Shown here: positions 27,775-36,500 of the stretch, piece by piece
How positions within the stretch are numbered: position 1 is the first letter of the stretch
Layout: every line of letters starts with the position of its first letter
DNA from: Aphanothece sp. CMT-3BRIN-NPC111
GTDB taxonomy: Bacteria > Cyanobacteriota > Cyanobacteriia > Cyanobacteriales > JAHHGU01
NCBI GenBank assembly: GCA_019359765.1
Contig: JAHHGU010000014.1
Coordinates: 1-64,000 of the forward strand
Reading direction: 5' to 3'
Length of the DNA: 64,000 nucleotides
Program-made: the position numbers and the translations under genes
Notes under the pieces: model-generated
The model's input: the letters and a program-made list of their open reading frames with translations, nothing else
Database searches by the model: none
Told to the model about the DNA's origin: nothing

Positions 27775-29538
27775 ATGAAAGCTGCCGGTTTTCCCAGACA
27801 CATAACTCGATCTGTTGCCGGTTTTACCCTACTGGCAATGGTAGCGATCGCTATTCCATCTCCTGGAATCGCCCAACAGCCAATGCTTTTGGCTGCCAAC
27901 TCCGCCTCAGAAGCCGCTTATACCTTGGGCGCAGGCGATCGCATCCGCCTGGATCTCTTTAATGTACCGGAATACAGTGGTGAGTACCAAGTTCTCGTCG
28001 ATGGCACCCTCAACCTGCCCATAATTGGCAGCATACGAGTACAGGGTGCCACCCTGGGACAAGCGACGGCTGTAATTTCCAACCAATACGCCCGCTACGT
28101 TAGACGCCCCATAGTTACTTTGAGCCTACTGGCAGCTCGTCCGCTGAACATCGGAGTATCTGGGGAAGTGGCTAGTCCTGGCTCCTACACTATGCAACTA
28201 GCTGGAGGACAATTTCCCACTGTGACCCAGGCAGTTCGGTTGGCTGGGGGAACGACACAGTCAGCGAACCTGCGCCAGGTTCAGGTTCGCCGTCGGGGAG
28301 CCGGCAGAGTTATTAATGTTAATCTGGGGCAAGTAATAGAGACAGGCGACCTCAGTCAAGACATCACTTTGCGAGATGGAGACACAGTTTTTATTCCTAC
28401 TGGAACTAACATCAATTCAGCAGAAAGCAGTCTAATTGCTAATTCCAATTTGGGACCCCAGGCAAGCGCTCCGCGCAAGATTCTTGTGGTAGGCGAAGTA
28501 GTACATCCAGGAACTTATACGGTCAAGGGAGAAAGCGGCCCCAGTAATGGCACTACTAGCACTGGCAGTCCCCCCTCATTAACACAGGCAATTCAAGTCG
28601 CTGGGGGCTTTACAGCTTCAGCTAATATTAGCCAGATCCAAATCCGCCGTACCACCAGAACAGGTTCCCCCCAGAGTATTAATGTCAACTTGTTACAACT
28701 AATCCAAGTAGGTGACTTTAATCAAGACGTTATATTGCAAGAAGGAGACACAGTTTTTATTCCCACGGCAACTGACGTCAATCCAGCAGAAGCCAGTATA
28801 ATAGCAGCTTCCACATTGAGACCACAGACCACGGAACCACTCAAGGTTGCGGTAGTGGGTGAAGTGTTCCGCCCAGGAACTTATACGGTCAAGGGAGAAA
28901 GTAGTGGCACCAATGGTAGTGGCAGTTTACCCACACTGACACAGGCGATTAAAATAGCTGGGGGAATTAAACCCTTAGCGGATCTTCGCCAGATACAGGT
29001 ACGGCGTTCCACCAGAACCGGTTCAAACCAGGTAATTGATGTGAACCTGTGGGAACTTTTGCAGGCAGGAGACATCAGTCAAGACGTACTCTTGCAGGAG
29101 GGAGATAGAATTTCCGTGCCCACTGCCGCGAATATCGACCCAGCTGAGGCACAAACAATCGCCTCTGCTAGCATTTCTCCCGATACAATTCAAGTACAGA
29201 TTGTGGGGGAAGTCAAAAGCCCAGGTACTGTCAAAGTGCAACCAAACACGCCATTAAATCAAGCGCTCCTGGCAGCAGGTGGATTTGATAACCGTCGCGC
29301 TCGTAAGAGTTCGGTGGAGTTGATTCGCCTCAACCCCAATGGTACCGTTTCTCAACGGCAGGTAGAAGTTGCTTTTAATCAGGGAATCAATGAGCAAAGC
29401 AATCCCTTACTGCAAAATAACGATGTTATTGTTGTGGGTCGATCTAATTTAGCCAGAGTCACAGATACCCTGGGTACAGTTTTGAGTCCAGTTGGGAGTA
29501 TTTTCTCATTATTCAACTTCTTTAGAATCTTCCAATAA
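27775..29538 (+). CDS. Wza-like polysaccharide export protein with multiple SLBB domains
   Basis: A periplasmic or outer-membrane export protein of about 587 residues. A signal peptide is visible (ITRSVAGFTLLAMVAIAIPS followed by GIAQQ). The Poly_export domain is YTLGAGDRIRLDLFNVPEYS at about residues 45-120. SLBB domains follow, two of them being near-copies with a 366-bp period: GEVVHPGTYTVKGES and GEVFRPGTYTVKGES. A final VGEVKSPGTVKVQP unit precedes a hydrophobic C terminus (SIFSLFNFFRIF). E. coli Wza has about 379 residues, so this one is extended by extra SLBB repeats. The ATG at 27775 is chosen; the frame also opens 6 bp earlier with TTG. The tyrosine kinase gene follows after 138 bp. 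Confidence 0.88.
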   Translation: MKAAGFPRHITRSVAGFTLLAMVAIAIPSPGIAQQPMLLAANSASEAAYTLGAGDRIRLDLFNVPEYSGEYQVLVDGTLNLPIIGSIRVQGATLGQATAVISNQYARYVRRPIVTLSLLAARPLNIGVSGEVASPGSYTMQLAGGQFPTVTQAVRLAGGTTQSANLRQVQVRRRGAGRVINVNLGQVIETGDLSQDITLRDGDTVFIPTGTNINSAESSLIANSNLGPQASAPRKILVVGEVVHPGTYTVKGESGPSNGTTSTGSPPSLTQAIQVAGGFTASANISQIQIRRTTRTGSPQSINVNLLQLIQVGDFNQDVILQEGDTVFIPTATDVNPAEASIIAASTLRPQTTEPLKVAVVGEVFRPGTYTVKGESSGTNGSGSLPTLTQAIKIAGGIKPLADLRQIQVRRSTRTGSNQVIDVNLWELLQAGDISQDVLLQEGDRISVPTAANIDPAEAQTIASASISPDTIQVQIVGEVKSPGTVKVQPNTPLNQALLAAGGFDNRRARKSSVELIRLNPNGTVSQRQVEVAFNQGINEQSNPLLQNNDVIVVGRSNLARVTDTLGTVLSPVGSIFSLFNFFRIFQ

Positions 29539-29677
29539 AAACCAGCCCTTTAATAGGGGTCAATCCACAACTACTTTATGTGTAGCCGCAAGTGGTTTCC
29601 TCGGACAGAATTAGACAAAGCCAGGATTTTTTGTGGCAGCTAATGTTAAGCAAAGCAACAAGGTTCAGGGGTGAAAC

Positions 29678-31999
29678 ATGGAGACGGGGCAGCATACTAA
29701 ACCATTATCGCTAAACGGGAATGGCAAGCAGCCGCAGCAATTGCAGCTGCTAAACCCGGCTCAGCTTCAGGAAACCCAAGAAGATGACCTCAATCTGCGC
29801 CGGGTATTGGGAGTTCTGCGACGCCGCGCCCTGGTTATTGTCGGTGTGGCGGGCGTAGTGGCTACTGCCACAGTGTTCTGGACATTGAAGCAAACGCCCA
29901 TTTATCAAAGCCAGTTTCAAGTTTTAGTAGAGCCGGTTACAAAAGAAGAAAGTCAGATAGATCAGCTGGCACAACTTGCTCAGAGTCAAGGATTAGGACA
30001 ATCTGGTCTGGATTACAACACGCAAATTCAGGTGTTGCGTAGTCCCAACCTGATGTCTCCTATTATCAAGCAGATCCAGGCTCGCTATCCAAATTTTACC
30101 TATGAGTCACTTATTAGTAACAACTTGACGATTACCCGACAAGGAGACACCAAAATATTAACAGTCGCTTACCGCGATCCCGATCCGAAAAAAATTAAGT
30201 TTGTTTTAGACAAAATTGCGGACGGTTATATCCGTTACAGCGTAGAGGAGCGGCAAAGCAGCCTTAACAAGGGAATCGTGTTTGTGGAAAAGCAGCTGCC
30301 GACTTTGCAGGATCGCGTGGATAAACTTCAGGCACAACTGCAAGCCTTTCGGCAGCAAAACAACCTGATAGATCCAGAAAGTCAAGCAGAACAGTTGTAC
30401 GAGCGATTCGCTGGCATTGAGCAACAACGATTAGACGCCCAGGTAAAACTGGATGAAGCCCGCTCTCTATATGCCACGCTGCAAAATCAGCTCGGTTTAG
30501 CACCTGATCAGGCGATCGCCTCTGCCAGCCTGAGTCAGGCTCCACAATACCAAGATTTACTTAAAAAGCTACAAGATGTCGAAACCCAAATTGCTATCGA
30601 GTCATCACGATTCACAGAAGATAGCCCGACGATCCAGGATCTGCGGGATCAGCAGCGAAATCTGGGGTCCCTACTGGGTCAAGAAGCACAAAAAGTACTA
30701 GGGAGTAATTTGTCTGAAGCTGGCGTAGATGAAGCTTCCCCCAATTCAATTCGCCTTTCTCTAACCCAGCAGCTGGTGGATACGGCTAACCAAGTTCAAG
30801 TTCTGGAGGTTAGCGTAGCTGCAATTACACAAGCGGAAATATTCCTCAACCAAAAATTGAGGCAGCTACCGCTGATTGCCCGTCGGTACACAGATTTACA
30901 GCGGGAACTCACAGTGGGGACTGAAAGTTTAACTCGCTTTCTTGGTGTCCGGGAATCGCTCCAGGTTCAATCGGCCCAGAATACCACTCCCTGGGAGCTG
31001 ATCGTGAAACCCGAACAACCCCAGCAACCCATAATGCCGAATAGGGAGCGCAATTTCCTCTTAGGAGCGATCGCCGGTTTGTTAATGGGGATGGGAGCCG
31101 CTTTATTGCTAGAGCGACTAGACAATGTATTCCATTCCACCGAAGAATTGAAAGACAGCACTCGCCTGCCACTTCTGGCCGTCATTCCTTACAATAAGCA
31201 ACTGAAGCAGATGACGTCCGCAGCACAGATGGCCGCTCTGTCGTCTTCTGAAGGCAGTAGTGCTCCCAAGAAAAGCAAAGGTCGTAAACCGCGATGGTAC
31301 AATGCTTCTCCTTTCCTAGAAGCTTTCCGCTCTTTGCAAACGAATCTCAGCTTTCTCGGTTCTGATACACCAATTCAGTCCCTAGTTGTTAGCTCAACGA
31401 CACCAGGAGATGGTAAGTCTACGGTTTCCTCCAATCTGGCGCAGGCAGCGGCGGCAATGGGTCAGCGGGTACTGCTGGTAGATGCAGATATGCGGCGTCC
31501 TCAAGTGCATAATGTCTTGGGCTTAGAGAACGAGATAGGGCTGAGTAATGTCATTTCCACGGAGATTAACCCTAGAGATGCTATGCAGCAATTGCCCATG
31601 TGGGATAGCCTCTATGTGCTAACCGCCGGTCAGCTGCCACCAGACCCCACCCGACTCCTCAGCTCCAAGAAGATGCTTTCTTTGATGGAGCAGTTTAAGG
31701 CAGAATTTGACCTGGTTATATATGACACACCGCCAGTACTAGGGCTGGCAGACGGTAGAATATTGGCGGTTCATACCAGTGGAATTGTCATGGTTGTAGC
31801 ACTCGGTAAGACAGATCGGTCTCTCCTCCACCAAACATTAGACTTGTTAAAAATTTCTAGTGCTCCTGTCTTGGGCGTAGTTGCCAACGGCGTCAAGAAC
31901 TATACAACCACCTCTTACGATTACTATCAGAAGTACTACAATCAAGCGTCAGAAGTGCAGCAGGCCGCCCAAAAGTTACACATAAAAAAGCGTAACTAG
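29678..31999 (+). CDS. Wzc-like chain-length regulator and tyrosine autokinase
   Basis: A 773-residue inner-membrane co-polymerase and bacterial tyrosine kinase. The N-terminal Wzz domain begins after the first membrane helix (ALVIVGVAGVVATATVFWTL), a long periplasmic coiled coil runs to about residue 430, and a second membrane helix is NFLLGAIAGLLMGMGAALLL. The cytoplasmic kinase has Walker A STTPGDGKSTVSSNLAQAAA, Walker A' LLVDADMRRPQ and Walker B VIYDTPPVLGLAD. The tail has a tyrosine cluster (NYTTTSYDYYQKYY) for autophosphorylation. It is co-directional with the Wza-like gene; together they should control polymer length and export. The ATG follows GGGGTGAAAC. Confidence 0.93.
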   Translation: METGQHTKPLSLNGNGKQPQQLQLLNPAQLQETQEDDLNLRRVLGVLRRRALVIVGVAGVVATATVFWTLKQTPIYQSQFQVLVEPVTKEESQIDQLAQLAQSQGLGQSGLDYNTQIQVLRSPNLMSPIIKQIQARYPNFTYESLISNNLTITRQGDTKILTVAYRDPDPKKIKFVLDKIADGYIRYSVEERQSSLNKGIVFVEKQLPTLQDRVDKLQAQLQAFRQQNNLIDPESQAEQLYERFAGIEQQRLDAQVKLDEARSLYATLQNQLGLAPDQAIASASLSQAPQYQDLLKKLQDVETQIAIESSRFTEDSPTIQDLRDQQRNLGSLLGQEAQKVLGSNLSEAGVDEASPNSIRLSLTQQLVDTANQVQVLEVSVAAITQAEIFLNQKLRQLPLIARRYTDLQRELTVGTESLTRFLGVRESLQVQSAQNTTPWELIVKPEQPQQPIMPNRERNFLLGAIAGLLMGMGAALLLERLDNVFHSTEELKDSTRLPLLAVIPYNKQLKQMTSAAQMAALSSSEGSSAPKKSKGRKPRWYNASPFLEAFRSLQTNLSFLGSDTPIQSLVVSSTTPGDGKSTVSSNLAQAAAAMGQRVLLVDADMRRPQVHNVLGLENEIGLSNVISTEINPRDAMQQLPMWDSLYVLTAGQLPPDPTRLLSSKKMLSLMEQFKAEFDLVIYDTPPVLGLADGRILAVHTSGIVMVVALGKTDRSLLHQTLDLLKISSAPVLGVVANGVKNYTTTSYDYYQKYYNQASEVQQAAQKLHIKKRN

Positions 32000-32143
32000 T
32001 ACATGATGAAGTATGAGCGCCAGCCCCAAGTAGCTTCTGGGGCTTCAGGTTCAATTTTGACTTCTATACTTCGTTGAATTAAGTTGACTTACTTATTAGT
32101 TTTTTTGCCGTGGGGTATAAGCGGTTAGATGTAGAAATAAAAG

Positions 32144-33154
32144 ATGGAAAAAGTTTTAGTCACTGGTGCTGCTGGTTTGATCGGCTTTCACCTCAGTAAA
32201 TATTTGCTGGGTAGAGGTGAATAAGTTATTGGCATTGATAACTTAAATGAATATTACGATATCAATTTAAAAAAGGCAAGATTAGCTCAGCTGAAAGAGC
32301 AAAAGCGTTTTCAGTTTTACAAACTGGATATAGCTGACCGCCAAGGAATGACAGAGTTAGTTGTAGATATTCAGCCAGATAAAGTGGTTAATTTGGCAGC
32401 TCAGGTGGGTGTGCGTTACTCGCTGAACAATCCCTATGCTTACGTGGATAGTAACTTGGTAGGGTTTATGAATATCTTAGAATGCTGTCGGCACTGGAAA
32501 GTCAAACATCTGGTATTTGCCTCTTCTAGCTCAGTTTATGGAGCCAATACCAAAATGCCTTTCTCAGTTCATGACAATGTGGATCGCCTCGTAAGTCTCT
32601 ATGCAGCAACCAAAAAAGCTAATGAACTAATGGCTCACACCTACAGCCATTTGTATGGTATACCCACAACAGGTCTTCGTTTCTTTACCGTATATGGTCC
32701 CTGGGGACGCCCAGATATGGCGATGTTTTTGTTTACCAAAGCAATTTTAGAAGAACGTTTGATTGATGTTTTTAACTATGGTATAATGCGCCGAGATTTT
32801 ACCTATATTGATGATATTACTGAAGGGATTATCCGCGTTTTAGATAAAATTCCAGAGCCGAATATTGGCTGGTCAGGAGATACCACAGAGCCGAGTCTGA
32901 GTGCGGCACGTTACAAAATTTACAATATTGGGAACAATCAGGCGGTAGAGTTAAGTCATTTTATTGAGGTTTTGGAAAAGTGCCTTGGTAGAAAAGCTCA
33001 AAAAAATATGCTGCCACTACAGCCAGGGGATGTTCCTGAGACTTATGCCGATATTGATGATTTGGAAAAAGATGTTGGCTTCAAGCCAAGGACGCCTATT
33101 GAGGTGGGAGTGGGGCGTTTTGTAGCCTGGTATCGCTCTTATTACAATTTGTAA
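32144..33154 (+). pseudogene. UDP-glucuronate 4-epimerase-like gene broken by an in-frame TAA
   Basis: From the ATG at 32144 the frame reads MEKVLVTGAAGLIGFHLSKY, LLGRGE, then TAA at 32222-32224, and continues in the same frame VIGIDNLNEYYDINLKKARL to the end at 33154. Only that codon interrupts an otherwise complete protein of about 336 residues, so a nonsense mutation (or sequence error) is likely. Downstream landmarks are intact: NLAAQVGVRYSLNNPYAYVD, ASSSSVYGANTKMPFSVHD, Tyr-Lys in SLYAATKKANELMA, and RRDFTYIDDITEGI. The protein would supply UDP-galacturonate. Internal restart at 32348 would lack the NAD-binding GxxGxxG and so be inactive. Confidence 0.85.
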
Positions 33155-33508
33155 AAATTTTTCTTATTGAAGCAAAAATTAACTACGGCTGTTTAGCGAA
33201 GCAATGTTGTTCGCCAAAGAAGTTGCGGAAAGCTAGGATATTGGGGCAGTTGTTTAGCGTGACTTCATGTGACGCCTCTGTTGAGAGGTGACATTGGCAA
33301 CTTATGCCTAATAAAGGCAGCTTCATCCTGTCCTTGAATGAACAAACGGATTGCCATTACTTCTGTAAGATACATATCGGTATTAGTTTAGTTAAGTTGC
33401 CCTGGATCTCTACGGCTGCATACTCCCAAACTCACAAAAAGAGTGCAGGCTTTCCTCTGGTTGCACGATTTAAAAACTCCATAACTCCTTGAAGGGTGAG
33501 GAGAAAAG
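33155..33508. other. Intergenic stretch, nothing recognised
   Basis: About 350 bp between the broken epimerase and the TamB-like gene. A 62-codon open frame exists at 33304-33492 but lacks recognisable features and a ribosome site, so I do not call it. The TamB start is preceded by GGTGAGGAGAAAAG, a good Shine-Dalgarno sequence at 33495-33508, and the promoter probably lies in this interval. Confidence 0.4.
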
Positions 33509-36500
33509 ATGACAAAATCCCCAAATTCTGGTCAAAAATTAAAAGGTGGCGTATTACCGCTAAACCGACGTATATCGCTGATTCTGTTAAGCCGTACTAG
33601 CATTAGCCTGGGTATTGTAGTGCTCGTTGGTTTCATGGGTAGCTTAGGGGCAGCCTGGTTTTTTGTTCAGCGGCAGCTGGCACCCCTGGTAGAGAGAAAT
33701 CTCTCTGAAACTCTGAATCGACCCTTCAATCTGGGACGAGTTGAAAGCTTTTCCCTAATTAATTTGCGGTTCGGCCCCTCAGCAATACCGGCAACACCCA
33801 CCGATCCTGATCGGCTCTCGGTTCAGGCTGTGGACGTGGCGTTCAACCCGATAAAACTGCTGTTAAATCGTACCCTAGAACTGGATGTTACGTTGGTAAA
33901 GCCAGATGTCTATATAGAGCAAGACTCTGAAGGACGTTGGGTTTCGACAGCCATTAAGGCACAAGAAGGTAAAGGTCCGATTAAAACCGAACTGCAAGTG
34001 GTGCGGGCAGCGCAGGCTGATATCGTGCTGGTGCCATTCCCGAATGCGGGAAATAGTAAGGTGCCTGTCGCTATCACGCAGTTTAACGGTACTGGTCGCC
34101 TTCTAGATAACAATCAGCGGATTGCTTTCGATCTGGAGGGTCAGCTGGTGAAGGGCGGCAATTTCACAATCAAAGGGGAGAATCGCCGTGCGGCTCGACA
34201 GACCAATATTGCGATCGCGGGACAGAACATGCTGGCGGCTGATATCAGCCGATTAGTTAAGCTGGACGCGGTGAAGCTATACGCAGGGCGTGTCGATGGC
34301 AACCTAGAAGTGCAACTGCGACCAGAGCAGCCGACTTTGTTTTTGGGAATAGCTAATTTTAAGCAAGTGACGGCAAAAATAGCGCAGGTGCCACAACTTT
34401 TTACCAACACAACGGGTCCGCTGGGTTTCAAGGGTACGGTAATTCAGCTACAAAATATCAATACTATTTATGGTCAGATTCCCACACAACTTAACGGTGC
34501 TCTAGATACGCAGTCGGGCTACAACATCTCAGCTCGAACCGCACCAGTGGGTCTGAAAAATCTCCTCAATACTTTTAATCTCAAGATACCAGTAGCGGCG
34601 GCAGCAGAGCTGCAAGCCAACCTGAAAGTAACCGGACTTTTGCAAAAGCCGGTTGTGTCCGGAACCGCCATCACTACAAAGATAGCCCAGATCGATCGGT
34701 TGAACTTTCGAGCAATCCGCACCAACTTTGAATTGGCGGGTTCGACGCTTTCATTTACGGGCTTCCAAGCCCTCCCAGTAGTCGGTGGTCAGATGAGCGG
34801 CTCAGGACAAATCAAGCTGGGTCAAAAAGGCGGCGTAGTGTTCGATGTCCAGGCTCAAAATCTGCCTGGGGATACGCTCGCTCGCATTTATGGTGCGGCA
34901 CCGCCAGTGATTATTGGTCCTGTCTCAGCCAAAGCGCAGGTTTTTGGCCCCACAGGCAATTTAGAGACGCTTGTCGAGTTTCAAGCCCCAGCTGCCACAT
35001 ATCCTGGCAGGGGTGAAGTAGCGATCGCGCCTGGGGGCACAATAGTTTTTCGCAATACAATTTTCCAGGTAGCCGGTGGCACTGTCAAAGGCGGAGGAAA
35101 GATCGCTGAAGGCCTCTGGCAGGGAGAAATTCAAGCTTCGGACGTTCCGGGGTCCGCTCTGGCACCACTCATCGGGCGTGAGGTGCCACCGCCATTACAG
35201 GGGCTATTATCTGGAACTTTCAATTTGTCCGGGAATACTCGTTCTTTTAAACCAGAAACTATTCAAGGTAGTGGATCTGGACGTCTTCAAGTGGCAGGTG
35301 GTAGCGTCACAGCAACCAACGTACAGCTCGGCAACGGCAACTGGCGGGGGAATTTTGTTACCAATGGTGTCCAGCTAGCTGGCTTATCTGCAAATATCCC
35401 CGCACAGCTAAAACCAGGAAGACTTAGCGGTAACTTCAACTTATCCGGGGATCTTGCAGCAATTAGACCAGAAACAATTACTGGCACTGGCTCTGGACGT
35501 GTAAATCTCCCCAATGGCACAATTAATGCCTCTTCGTTGCAACTGGCTGGAGGTGGTTGGAAAGGTAATTTTGCCGTCAACAATGTGCAGCTAGCCAGCT
35601 TATCTGCAAATATCCCCGCACAGTTAAAACCAGGAAGACTTAGCGGCAACTTCAACTTATCGGGCGATCTGGCAGCAATTAGACCAGAAACAATTACTGG
35701 CACTGGCTCTGGACGTGTAAATCTCCCCAATGGCACAATTAATGCCTCTTCGTTGCAACTGGCTGGAGGTGGTTGGAAAGGCAATTTTGGCGTCAACAAT
35801 GTGCAGCTAGCCAGCTTATCTGCAAATATCCCCGCACAGTTAAAACCAGGAAGACTTAGCGGTAACTTCAACTTATCGGGCTCTCTGGCAGCAATTAAAC
35901 CAGAAACAATTACTGGCACTGGCTCTGGACGTGTGAATCTCCCTGATGGAAGTATTACCGCCTCGGCGTTGCAACTGCGTGGAGGTGGGTGGAAAGGAAA
36001 TTTTGCGCTCGACGATGTGCAGCTAGCCAGCTTATCTGCAAATATCCCCGCACAGTTAAAACCAGGAAGACTTAGCGGCAACTTCAACTTATCGGGCTCT
36101 CTGGCAGCAATTAAACCAGAAACAATTACTGGCACTGGCTCTGGACGTGTGAATCTCCCTGATGGAAGTATTACCGCCTCTTCTTTGCAACTGCGTGGAG
36201 GTCGGTGGCAGGGTAATTTCGCTGCCAACGATGTCGATCTGGGGCGTCTTGCCCAGCTTGCTTCGGTGAATGGTTCCAGTACGGAGGGTACCCCTAGCCT
36301 CCAGGGGCGTTTGAGTGGGACTGTCAATGCTTCGGGATCACTGGCAGCTTTCAATCCAAGAGCTATCCAGGCATCAGGACAGGTACGTTTGGAAAATTTT
36401 GCCGCAGAGGGCTTAGAATTTGACCCACTACTCACAGGTGAGGTGAACATAGCGCCTCGGCAGGGGGTAAATTTGCAGTTGGCGGGGGTTCAGGATCGGA

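Noticed and set aside
35287..36450. A 387-codon open frame on the minus strand within the TamB-like gene
   Set aside because: It is the antisense of the 216-bp repeats; the repetition keeps the frame open. The plus-strand frame has family motifs and a ribosome site, the antisense one does not.
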